A stretch of 32,064 nt of DNA, taken from the NCBI RefSeq assembly GCF_026719745.1, contig NZ_JAPPRQ010000125.1, positions 1 through 32,064 on the forward strand, given 5' to 3'. The position numbers and the translations under genes are program-made. Source of the stretch: Clostridium sp. ZS2-4. Lineage in GTDB: Bacteria; Bacillota; Clostridia; Clostridiales; Clostridiaceae. Below, one piece after another: positions 24,783 through 31,938 of the stretch (positions within the stretch are counted from its first letter, which is position 1; each line of letters begins with the position of its first letter). The notes below the pieces were generated by a model. That model did not search any database. It worked only from the letters and a program-made list of their open reading frames with translations, and was not told where the DNA came from.

Positions 24783-25334
24783 ATGAAAAGCGAAAAAGAA
24801 AAAATGTTATCAGGTAACTTATATAATGCAAGTGATGAAGAGTTAATTAAAGAAAGAGATTACGCCCAAAATTTAACTTTTGAGTTTAATCATACAAGAC
24901 CAATTGAAAAAGAGAAAAGACATGAAATTTTAAAGCAATTGATTACCGCTAAAGGTTCATTTCATATTGAAGCACCATTTAATTGTGATTATGGTTATAA
25001 CATTGAAGTTGGTGAAAATTTTTATGCTAACTATGGGTGTACTATACTAGATGTTAATACAGTTAAAATTGGAGATAATGTACTCTTAGCACCAAATGTT
25101 CAAATCTATACTGCTGCTCACCCTATTGATCCTATGGAAAGACTCACTGGCAAAGAATATAGTAAACCAATTGTTATAGGAAATAATGTTTGGGTTGGCG
25201 GGGGATCAATAATATGCCCAGGAGTGCAAATTGGAAATAATGTAACTATAGGAGCAGGGAGTGTTGTAACTAAAGATATCCCTGATAATGTACTTGCTGT
25301 AGGAAATCCATGTAGAGTTATTAAAAACATTTGA
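24783..25334 (+). CDS. maa: Maltose O-acetyltransferase-type hexapeptide transferase
   Basis: A 183-residue acetyl-CoA-dependent sugar O-acetyltransferase. The N-terminal Maa domain (MKSEKEKMLSGNLYNASDEE) is followed by left-handed parallel beta-helix hexapeptide repeats (VKIGDNVLLAPNVQIY, VIGNNVWVGGGSIICPGVQI, GNNVTIGAGSVVTKDIPDNV). The catalytic His is H113 in TAAHPIDPMER. The upstream in-frame ATG at 24756 is rejected because AGGAGG (24768-24773) is placed for 24783. Substrates in this family are maltose, glucose or galactosides; the physiological role is often unclear. Confidence 0.9.
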   Translation: MKSEKEKMLSGNLYNASDEELIKERDYAQNLTFEFNHTRPIEKEKRHEILKQLITAKGSFHIEAPFNCDYGYNIEVGENFYANYGCTILDVNTVKIGDNVLLAPNVQIYTAAHPIDPMERLTGKEYSKPIVIGNNVWVGGGSIICPGVQIGNNVTIGAGSVVTKDIPDNVLAVGNPCRVIKNI

Positions 25335-25429
25335 TGTTACACCATTTAAAGATATAGCGTAACTATACCTATAATGTGAACTCAAAATATATGTAGTAGA
25401 AGTATATAGGGTAAGGAAGTGATATAATC

Positions 25430-25924
25430 ATGCTGGATAATTTTGCGAAGTTTTATTTTGGAGGTTTTAAAATAATTTCTATAATAGGTTTATTTATCAA
25501 TACGTTAATTACAAAAGTTATATTAACTATAATATTATTAATAATGTTAGAATTTTTAATATTTGAATTGCTTGATCGTTATATTTTACTGATAACAAAG
25601 ATTATTAAATATTTTATTTTACTAATGATTGTACTTTCTTTTTCCTTTATATATTATTGTATTAAACTTCGTAGTTTGCTTTTTTTAATACCAACTGTAT
25701 TGAATTTGGTGTATTATGGTATCAATAATTTATTTAAAAGAAAATATATAAAGCTGTTTGAAAAACAAACTGGACTTTCAAATAGAAATTGGGAAAAATA
25801 TAGATATAATTCTTGTGGGAGAGGAGATCCTTTTAATTGGATAGTGGCTTTACAAATTGTGTTATTATTCTCTTATATTTCATTTATCTACATATTTATT
25901 AATGAAATTTTGAAAAAATCATAA
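25430..25924 (+). CDS. Unknown integral membrane protein
   Basis: A 164-residue protein, very rich in Ile, Leu and Phe, with four to five membrane segments: about 13-45, 47-80 (possibly two), 82-98 and 138-160. The soluble loop between them (about 103-137) is basic and holds a conserved-looking SNRNWEKYRYNSCGRGDPFN. It starts at ATG with AAGGAAG upstream. No family is recognised. It is monocistronic and followed by a stem-loop. Confidence 0.6.
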   Translation: MLDNFAKFYFGGFKIISIIGLFINTLITKVILTIILLIMLEFLIFELLDRYILLITKIIKYFILLMIVLSFSFIYYCIKLRSLLFLIPTVLNLVYYGINNLFKRKYIKLFEKQTGLSNRNWEKYRYNSCGRGDPFNWIVALQIVLLFSYISFIYIFINEILKKS

Positions 25925-25955
25925 TAAGGGGATTTAAAGTTTAAATATCAAAAAG

Positions 25956-25987
25956 CTCTCAAAATACTATTTAGTAGTATTTGAGAG
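25956..25987 (+). terminator. Stem-loop after the unknown membrane gene
   Basis: CTCTCAAAATACT (from 25956) pairs with AGTATTTGAGAG (to 25987) with one bulged A. It lies 32 bases after the stop. A clear T-run is missing. Confidence 0.45.
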
Positions 25988-26036
25988 TAGAATATGACGA
26001 CTTAAATAACTGTTTAAATACAATGGAGGTGCAGAT

Positions 26037-26437
26037 ATGCTTGAAGTAAGATTAGTAAGGACCTCAATAGAACCAAATATTAAATTTTATGATGGAATTA
26101 GTTTAACTGAATACGAAAAATTAAATACCCGATGGAATGAAATTCTATCAATTGTTAAAACAGAGGTTTCAAGATATGTAAATGATGCTAGTTTATGCTA
26201 TGATAATACAGAAGAATTATTTCCAATGCGTAGCAAATTAACAGGTAATTATTATATTGATAGTGTTGCATATATCAAAAGGACAAACCCCATTGGATTT
26301 CAAGCAATGGTAAGTACAAGATTTACAGAAATTTTGGGAACAAGGAAGATGACTATTTAGGTTTAGAAGTAACCATATTTACAAAATCTGAAAATGATTC
26401 CCTTGAAGTTTGGAGGATAGATAGTTCTTCTATATAA
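26037..26437 (+). pseudogene. Frameshifted gene of unknown function
   Basis: The first frame runs from the ATG at 26037 (GGAGG six to ten bases upstream) and stops at 26358-26360 after TEILGTRKMTI. Just before, another frame opens and gives EDDYLGLEVTIFTKSENDSL followed by EVWRIDSSSI and a stop at 26435-26437. One missing base in the A/G-rich tract near 26339-26347 would restore a 133-residue protein. Content is charged and soluble with no membrane segment. No family is recognised; such small soluble genes next to membrane proteins are sometimes immunity proteins, which is speculation. Confidence 0.6.
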
Positions 26438-26649
26438 TCTTTTCTAAAAATGTTAATAATTATTTTTGATTCATACTTTTCTTAAATGATGATTTAAAAG
26501 ATTAATAATCCTAGAAATAGTTAAGACACAACAGCAAAATATCACGACACAAATAGAAATAAATTCTTGTGAACTACCACCACTATAATAAGATGGGTGA
26601 CTTCTGCTAGTTATATTAAAGTATCATAATACAAAGGAGAGACTTAAAT

Positions 26650-26814
26650 ATGACTATTCCAAATTCAAATAAAATATATCCAAGAAATAATGATTACCAA
26701 ACAATATATCTAAAAAATGTAATCACAAAAGCTAATATAGCAATTGGAGATTATACAATATATAATGATTTTTATAATGATCCTAAAGATTTCGAAAAGA
26801 ACAATATTGGATGA
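26650..26814 (+). pseudogene. Truncated Vat/CatB-type xenobiotic acetyltransferase fragment
   Basis: Fifty-four codons (MTIPNSNKIYPRNNDYQTIY, LKNVITKANIAIGDYTIYND, FYNDPKDFEKNNIG, stop) match the N-terminus of the streptogramin A / chloramphenicol (Vat, CatB) acetyltransferase family. That family is normally about 210 residues, with a beta-helix domain that is absent here. A good AAAGGAGAG precedes the ATG, so the 5' end is intact. The sequence after 26800 is unrelated, implying that the rest was deleted. The catalytic His lies in the lost part, so no enzyme activity is expected. Confidence 0.75.
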
Positions 26815-26843
26815 AAAATGGAATGAAACATTAAAACCAAAAA

Positions 26844-26885
26844 CATATAAATTTCAATCAAATATCTTTTATTGAAATTTATATG
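26844..26885. repeat. Stem-loop repeat copy 1 (15-bp perfect stem), possible terminator
   Basis: CATATAAATTTCAAT (26844-26858) pairs exactly with 26871-26885. It lies 45 bases past the blaR1-like stop and could end that convergent transcript. The whole 44-base unit, in this orientation, matches the opposite strand of the stem-loop at 29390-29437 with about three differences. Confidence 0.75.
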
Positions 26886-26930
26886 CTTATTCTTATTAAA
26901 GTGGTATTTTATTGAAGTAAACCCATATCA

Positions 26931-28694
26931 TTAGTTAGATGAACCTTTTTGAATATTCTTTAATGCAGAAACCAGTACATTTACACACTCTTCAACGTCA
27001 CTATCACTGGACATATTATTTCCAATTTCAATAAGTACTGACCTATTAGATAAGTCTTGATTAAAATATGATATGCCTTTGTTGTATTCAAATACACTTG
27101 ACTTAACTTCAGTAGATTTTCCAAACTCTGTTAACAAAAGGTCAGCAAATTTCTTATTTGCTTCATAATGTGGGTTACTTTTAGCAAGTATAAGTTGTAT
27201 TGTTTTTGTATTTGATTTATTATTTTCAGTCATATCTCGATGTATATCTAAAAGAATTGTATTAGAATAGTCCTTTACATTTTTGGTTATTATATTACGT
27301 GTATTCTGATATGATTTTATATATTCTTTAGGTGGATTACACATTATAAAACTACTCTTTAAACCTTCTTTAACAAGTTTATCATTGATTAATGTACCTA
27401 TATTAGTTACCTTTAGACCTGATGGATAATCTTCACCAGCATGAGAGTTGTAAATAACTATTTCAGATGAAACTAGTCCTATAGACTTTGTATTATCAGT
27501 TGGTGTTTTTTTCATAATAGTTGATACTGTTTTATTTGATGTATTATTAACTGTACTTTTAGAAGTGGCTGCTGGTGTTTCTGTTTGTGACGTTGCAGCT
27601 TTAGCAAGATTTTTATCTGAACTTATTTTTGAAGTGTTTATTGCAATTCCTAAGCCAGCTATAATGACAATAAGGATAGTTCCTAATAATATATCCTTAA
27701 TATTTATCTTTTTATACTCTGAAATCATAATAATCCTCCTTTTTATTTCTCCACTATTCATAACCATAGAAGTAGTACCAACAATTCTATTGCTATTTCT
27801 TCCTAACTCTAATACTCTTATTATTGTGTTTCCATATTGTATGTTTTCACCTTTATTTAAATAAGAGATTACCTGACCATCACAGGAAACTTCACAATCT
27901 TGCCTCATTTTATGAAATCCATAGAGCAAGATTGGATTAAACCAGTAAATTATGGACAATAATGTTATAACCCAATTTATAAATATATCCTTGTTTTTTA
28001 AATGGGTTAATTCATGCATTATAATATGCTTAAATTCTTCATTAGAAATATTAATTGCTACACTGACTGGAATTAATATCTTTGGTTTAATAAACCCACA
28101 TAAAGAAGGGCTACCTATTTTTTGAGAATATAATAATTCTACATCAGTTTGTATATTCATAGCTTTCATACAGTTATATAGAATTTCTTTATGTGTGCTG
28201 TTTATATTTTTTATAGAAGTGTTAATAATTTCTCTGAGTTTTTTATGTCCTGCAACTAATATGCCTATTAATAGTACAACCCCGGATATCCATATAAAAC
28301 AGAAAACTTTTTCAAAATTAACTTTGTTTTTTGAAGGTATGTTTATATCGTTACTAATTCCACTGTTATTTGAATGTTCAAAAGTACTTATTGCTACTGA
28401 GCCTTCTAAGTCTGTATTTTTAAGCTGTTTTGAAAATTTAATTTGTGTTTTTTGCATATTTTCATTTGTGGTACTCCGTGTATAAAAATTTTGATATATA
28501 TTAGAAATATTTAAAGGAGTTTGTGGTCCAAAAGGAATTATTAATTTTATGAGCAATATTATCCATATATAATAATGAAAGGTAGGATTTAGTTTATTTC
28601 TAAATATTACTTTAATAATTAATATCATTAGTACAATTACACTTCCTATTAAAGATGAAAGTACAATAACCTCAAAAATACTTAAAAAATCCAT
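26931..28694 (-). CDS. BlaR1-type M56 metalloprotease fused to a SpoIIP-like amidase domain
   Basis: A 587-residue membrane protein. Residues 1-352 resemble the BlaR1/MecR1 antirepressor: five hydrophobic segments (about 3-27, 38-55, 131-150, 241-260, 335-352), zinc motif HELTH (227-231), the further ligand region RQDCEVSCDGQVIS (about 264-277) and a possible self-cleavage KRR at 318-320. A Ser/Thr/Asn-rich linker (about 355-402) leads to a SpoIIP-like N-acetylmuramoyl-L-alanine amidase domain (about 405-582): IVIYNSHAGEDY (H418, E421), LLDIHRD (H485), YFNQDLSNRSVLIEIGNN (E556). The penicillin-binding domain of true BlaR1 is absent. The domain probably lies outside the cell, where it may sense or cut peptidoglycan. 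The start is taken at 28694 (GAAAGG at nine bases). It is paired with a blaI-type gene 23 bases upstream. Confidence 0.88.
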   Translation of the reverse strand: MDFLSIFEVIVLSSLIGSVIVLMILIIKVIFRNKLNPTFHYYIWIILLIKLIIPFGPQTPLNISNIYQNFYTRSTTNENMQKTQIKFSKQLKNTDLEGSVAISTFEHSNNSGISNDINIPSKNKVNFEKVFCFIWISGVVLLIGILVAGHKKLREIINTSIKNINSTHKEILYNCMKAMNIQTDVELLYSQKIGSPSLCGFIKPKILIPVSVAINISNEEFKHIIMHELTHLKNKDIFINWVITLLSIIYWFNPILLYGFHKMRQDCEVSCDGQVISYLNKGENIQYGNTIIRVLELGRNSNRIVGTTSMVMNSGEIKRRIIMISEYKKINIKDILLGTILIVIIAGLGIAINTSKISSDKNLAKAATSQTETPAATSKSTVNNTSNKTVSTIMKKTPTDNTKSIGLVSSEIVIYNSHAGEDYPSGLKVTNIGTLINDKLVKEGLKSSFIMCNPPKEYIKSYQNTRNIITKNVKDYSNTILLDIHRDMTENNKSNTKTIQLILAKSNPHYEANKKFADLLLTEFGKSTEVKSSVFEYNKGISYFNQDLSNRSVLIEIGNNMSSDSDVEECVNVLVSALKNIQKGSSN

Positions 28695-28717
28695 ACACAT
28701 CAACCTTTCGTTTTACT

Positions 28718-29083
28718 TCATTGATTTAGTATATTTTTTAATTCTTCTATATCTGTTTCAGATATTTCTTTTGATTCAACAAAAGTTAAGAACATGGATT
28801 TAATGGAACCATTGAATACCCTATTAATAAAGGATTGACTTTCTAATTTTATACATTCATCTTCTGATACCAAAGGAAAATATACATATTCATTTCCTGA
28901 TTTATTAAACCCAATTGCATCTTTATTTAATAATCTGTTTATTAGACTTTTAACTGTAGCTGGTTTCCATTCCGCTTTATCCTTTAGTTCCTGTATAATC
29001 TTATTCGATGTAATTTCAGAGTGATTCCATATTATTTTCATCACTTCCCATTCAGCATTCGATATTTTAGGAATTTTATGCAT
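28718..29083 (-). CDS. blaI: BlaI/MecI-family transcriptional repressor
   Basis: A 121-residue winged-helix repressor: ISNAEWEVMKIIWNHSEITS at the N-terminus, ATVKSLINRLLNKDAIGF as the recognition helix and wing, and a C-terminal dimerisation helix FINRVFNGSIKSMFLTFVES. That segment also holds the usual proteolysis region (N-F in VFNGS). In the established Bla/Mec model, the metalloprotease partner triggers cleavage of this repressor. AAAGGAGGTGG precedes the ATG. Two TACA-N2-TGTA dyads upstream suggest autoregulation of the blaI-blaR1-like operon. No beta-lactamase gene is in the window. Confidence 0.93.
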   Translation of the reverse strand: MHKIPKISNAEWEVMKIIWNHSEITSNKIIQELKDKAEWKPATVKSLINRLLNKDAIGFNKSGNEYVYFPLVSEDECIKLESQSFINRVFNGSIKSMFLTFVESKEISETDIEELKNILNQ

Positions 29084-29105
29084 TATTATTCCACCTCCTT
29101 TAAAT

Positions 29106-29115
29106 TACAATTGTA
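29106..29115. promoter_or_regulatory. BlaI-type operator 1
   Basis: TACAATTGTA, a perfect dyad within AAATTACAATTGTAATTT (29102-29119), matches the TACA-N2-TGTA core of Bla/Mec operators. It sits in the 5' leader, 22 bases before the blaI start. Confidence 0.85.
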
Positions 29116-29127
29116 ATTTCTAATTCC

Positions 29128-29156
29128 AGTTTACAACTGTAATCTGGAATAGTCAA
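29128..29156 (-). promoter_or_regulatory. Promoter of the blaI-blaR1-like operon
   Basis: On the - strand, TTGACT (29151-29156) and TAAACT (29128-29133) are 17 bases apart. Operator 2 overlaps the spacer and operator 1 lies just downstream of the start point, as in bla/mec control regions. Confidence 0.7.
29132..29141. promoter_or_regulatory. BlaI-type operator 2, overlapping the promoter
   Basis: TACAACTGTA matches the same core with one asymmetric centre base. It lies within the promoter spacer and touches the -10 element, so bound repressor would block RNA polymerase. Centre-to-centre distance to operator 1 is 26 bases. Confidence 0.85.
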
Positions 29157-29389
29157 TATATTTTTGTAATATTTTTACATTAAATTCTTCAAGATATTAT
29201 ATATGATACTCTGATTAAAATTAATATTTTCAGTTATATCTATTTAAAAATACATTATATGTAACCTTTATGTTTAATCTTTTAGAATCCTTTTTACTAT
29301 AATAGAATATAGTTTAATGTAATATAATTAACTATACATACTAAAATTCAGCGGCTTTATTTTGCAAAAGTTTAAAGCAGAAAAAATAA

Positions 29390-29437
29390 GAGCATATAAA
29401 TTTCAATAAAAGATTCTTGTTTGAAATTTATATGCTC
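29390..29437. repeat. Stem-loop repeat copy 2 (17-bp perfect stem), probable speB terminator
   Basis: GAGCATATAAATTTCAA (29390-29406) pairs exactly with 29421-29437. On the - strand it is followed by CTTATTTTTT, a fair T-run, 65 bases past the speB stop. The opposite strand of this unit nearly equals copy 1 at 26844-26885. The remaining gap (29160-29389 and 29440-29500) shows no gene. Confidence 0.8.
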
Positions 29438-29501
29438 ATTTTATTTAATTTATAGTTTTGCCATGACAAAACATTCTTTACTAGTTACTGGCTACTGGTT
29501 A

Positions 29502-30353
29502 CTAACTTATTGCTAAAACCATTTCTCTAAGTATCTTACAAGCAACAGCATTAGAAACTCCGCTTGTATCATATTGTGGTGCAAGCTCAACTATGTCAGT
29601 GCCTACTATATTTAACCCTTGCATAGTTTTTATCGCTTCCATCATTTCTTTAAAAGTTATTCCGCCTGGCTCAGGAGTACCCGTTCCTGGGAAAATTGAT
29701 GGATCTAAAATATCTAAATCAATAGTTATATATACAGGCTTATCCCCAATTTCTTTAACAGCTTCTGCAAGTCCTTCGCAAGAGAATTTTGTTAAATTTG
29801 TATGTTCCTTAGCCCATTCAAATTCTCTTTTTTCTCCTGATCTTATACCGAATTGATATATCTTGCCATCGCCCATAAAATCCCATGATCTTCTTATAAC
29901 TGATGCATGTGATAATTTTTCACCCATATAGTCATCTCTAAGATCAGTATGTGCATCAAAATGTATTAAATACATATCTTTATGTTTTTCATATACAGCT
30001 TTTATAGCTGGTAGAGATACCAAGTGTTCTCCACCTATCATTACAGGAATTTTATTATCCTTTACTATTTCAGAAGTAAAATCATAAATCGTATCTAAAA
30101 CTTTTTGTGTATTTCCAAAAGGAAATTCCAAATCTCCACCATCAAATACATTTACATCTTCTAAATCCTTATCTAAGTATGGGCTGTAAGTTTCAAGTCC
30201 ATAAGATTCGCTTCTCATTATGTTTGATGCAAATCTAGTTCCTGGTCTAAAAGAAGTTGTTCCATCAAAAGGACTTCCAAAAACAACTATTTTTGACTCT
30301 TCATATTCATTCTCAAAACCTAGAAAAGTTGATACATTCTTAGACAGTTTCAT
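29502..30353 (-). CDS. speB: Agmatinase
   Basis: A 283-residue ureohydrolase converting agmatine to putrescine and urea. Mn-binding motifs are GGEHLVSLPAI (His), HFDAHTDLRDDY (DAHTD) and TIDLDILDPSIFPGTGTPEP (DxD). The start is set at MKLSKNVSTFLGF (30351-30353) with AAGGAG ten bases upstream. The upstream in-frame ATG at 30387-30389 would lie deep inside speE and lacks a site. It overlaps speE by 14 bases, so it is the last gene of speD-speE-speB. Arginine decarboxylase, the source of agmatine, is not in the window. Confidence 0.93.
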   Translation of the reverse strand: MKLSKNVSTFLGFENEYEESKIVVFGSPFDGTTSFRPGTRFASNIMRSESYGLETYSPYLDKDLEDVNVFDGGDLEFPFGNTQKVLDTIYDFTSEIVKDNKIPVMIGGEHLVSLPAIKAVYEKHKDMYLIHFDAHTDLRDDYMGEKLSHASVIRRSWDFMGDGKIYQFGIRSGEKREFEWAKEHTNLTKFSCEGLAEAVKEIGDKPVYITIDLDILDPSIFPGTGTPEPGGITFKEMMEAIKTMQGLNIVGTDIVELAPQYDTSGVSNAVACKILREMVLAIS

Positions 30354-31194
30354 CTTCCAGCATCTCCTTAACATAAGTAGGTAGTGCAAAAGCTCCTACA
30401 TGTATGTCTGTATTGTAGTATTTAGTTTTAAGTCCTAAGCTGTTCCATTTTTCTGCATTTAAATCCTTGATTGGATGTAATGCTTTTGAAGCAAATCCAA
30501 ATAACCAATGTCCTGATGGATATGTTGGCATATGATATTGATAAGCTTCAGCTATAGGGAAAATTTTCTTAATCTTGCTGTGTGCTCTCTTCATTTCTCT
30601 AGCGTTGTGTTCGTAATAAGGACTTTCATTTTGATTTACCAATATACCTTTTTCAGTAAGAGCATTATAGCAGTTTGTATAAAACTCTGTTGTGAAAAGT
30701 CCTTCTCCTGGTCCTATAGGATCAGTAGAGTCAACAATGATTAAGTCATATAAGTTTTCTTTTCCTTCTACGAATTTAATACCATCTTCAAAGTATAAGT
30801 TTACTCTAGGATCATCTAGTTTGCATGCTGTAAAAGGTAGATATTCTTTTGAAGCCTTAACAACTAACTCATCTATTTCAACCATATCAATTTTTTCTAT
30901 TGAGCTATATCTAGTTAACTCTCTTACTGTTCCACCATCTCCAGCTCCTATTACAAGAACCGTTTTAATTTCTGGATTAGTAGCCATAGCAACATGAGTT
31001 ATCATATCGTGATATATGAATTCATCTTTTTCTGTTACCATTACAAGTCCATCTATTGTAAGTAGTCTTCCAAATCCCTCTGTATCAAAAACATCAACTT
31101 GTTGAAAGTCACTTTTTTCAGAATAAAGATGTCTTTTGATTTTCATTGAAAGTCTAACATTTTCTGTTTGTTCTTCTGTATACCATAATTCCAT
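30340..31194 (-). CDS. speE: Spermidine synthase (polyamine aminopropyltransferase)
   Basis: A 284-residue enzyme transferring an aminopropyl group from decarboxylated SAM to putrescine. It shows MELWYTEEQTENVRLSMKIK at the N-terminus, then LVIGAGDGGTVRELTRY (SAM-type nucleotide loop), EIDELVVKASKEYLP, and the catalytic-site IIVDSTDPIGPGEGLFTTEF. The length is normal. It lies 26 bases after speD and overlaps speB. Confidence 0.96.
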   Translation of the reverse strand: MELWYTEEQTENVRLSMKIKRHLYSEKSDFQQVDVFDTEGFGRLLTIDGLVMVTEKDEFIYHDMITHVAMATNPEIKTVLVIGAGDGGTVRELTRYSSIEKIDMVEIDELVVKASKEYLPFTACKLDDPRVNLYFEDGIKFVEGKENLYDLIIVDSTDPIGPGEGLFTTEFYTNCYNALTEKGILVNQNESPYYEHNAREMKRAHSKIKKIFPIAEAYQYHMPTYPSGHWLFGFASKALHPIKDLNAEKWNSLGLKTKYYNTDIHVGAFALPTYVKEMLEDETV

Positions 31195-31220
31195 ATCTAT
31201 TCCCTCCTGGATTTTCTCAT

Positions 31221-31637
31221 CTATTTTGTATCTGGCTTAAATTTTATTTCTCCAAAATCTTCTTTAGCATAACGTTGTATTTTATCTACAAGACCTCTAG
31301 CGACCTCTGTAGCTTCTTCCTTTTCAGCTTTAAGCTTATCTTTAAGATAATCAAAAGCTACCCATGGATTTACAGAATCTCCACAAGTAAATAAATCAAC
31401 TGAAGCATATCCATATTCTGGCCATGTATGAATTGTCAAATGGGATTCTTGAATTATAACTGCTCCACTAACTCCCCAAGGATTAAACATATGAAAACAA
31501 CTAGTTACAATAGTAGCATTAGCTACTTTTGCAGCTTCATTCATATATTTTTCTATTAAGGCATGATCATTTAAGATCTCTTTATCGCAATTGTAAAACT
31601 CAACTAAAATATGTCTTCCTAATTGTTCTATTTTCAT
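31221..31637 (-). CDS. speD: S-adenosylmethionine decarboxylase proenzyme
   Basis: A pyruvoyl-dependent decarboxylase that cleaves itself before the Ser in QESHLTIHTWPEYGYASVDL, followed by FTCGD, to form alpha and beta chains. The short bacterial type is about 125-140 residues, and this one has 138. Two ATG codons are close: 31641-31643 is only two bases from the AAAGGAG site, while 31635-31637 is eight bases away and is taken as start. It provides the aminopropyl donor for SpeE. Confidence 0.95.
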   Translation of the reverse strand: MKIEQLGRHILVEFYNCDKEILNDHALIEKYMNEAAKVANATIVTSCFHMFNPWGVSGAVIIQESHLTIHTWPEYGYASVDLFTCGDSVNPWVAFDYLKDKLKAEKEEATEVARGLVDKIQRYAKEDFGEIKFKPDTK

Positions 31638-31748
31638 GCTCATGTCTCCTTTTCTAGTTTATCCTAATATAAATTTAATATCCTTTTGGATTAATACAGC
31701 TTGAGTATCAATATGTTTCTATTGAGGTCTTTTACGATTATAGTCAAA

Positions 31749-31862
31749 TTTGTTTACTATATATAAACTTAAAGTTTATATATAGCTTTGTTTACTATGA
31801 ATAAACTTTGTGTTTATATATATTTTTGTTTACTATTTCTAAACTTTGTGTTTATTTATAGT
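31749..31862 (-). repeat. Three 38-bp tandem repeats in the spe operon leader
   Basis: Units begin at 31749, 31787 and 31825, each starting TTTGTTTACTAT on the + strand and each containing an ATAAAC...GTTTAT inverted core. On the transcribed (-) strand the units read ...TAAACACAAAGTTTA...TAGTAAACAAA. Units 2 and 3 are closer to each other than to unit 1. They lie between the promoter and speD, within the predicted 5' leader. Confidence 0.85.
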
Positions 31863-31875
31863 AAATACACTATAT

Positions 31876-31903
31876 AATATACTATTTTTTCGAAAATTGT
31901 CAA
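31876..31903 (-). promoter_or_regulatory. Promoter of the speD-speE-speB operon
   Basis: On the - strand, consensus TTGACA (31898-31903) and TATATT (31876-31881) are 16 bases apart. Transcription would start near 31869, right before the three 38-bp repeats, giving a leader of about 230 nt. Confidence 0.65.
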
Positions 31904-31938
31904 TACATTTTTTTGATTTTTTTATAGTAATTTATGAT

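Noticed and set aside
28695-28703. blaR1-like start at the TTG or ATG of 28698-28703
   Set aside because: These lie too close to the GAAAGG site; the ATG at 28692-28694 has normal spacing.
26931-29083. Beta-lactam resistance operon
   Set aside because: There is a blaI homologue and an M56 protease, but no beta-lactamase or penicillin-binding sensor domain, so a resistance function is not supported.
30354-30389. Longer speB start at 30389
   Set aside because: It would lie inside speE in another frame with no ribosome binding site; MKLSKN at 30353 has AAGGAG upstream and matches homologues.
31749-31862. CRISPR-like array
   Set aside because: The units are contiguous 38-bp tandem copies with no spacers, only three in number, and lie in a promoter leader; no cas gene is near.
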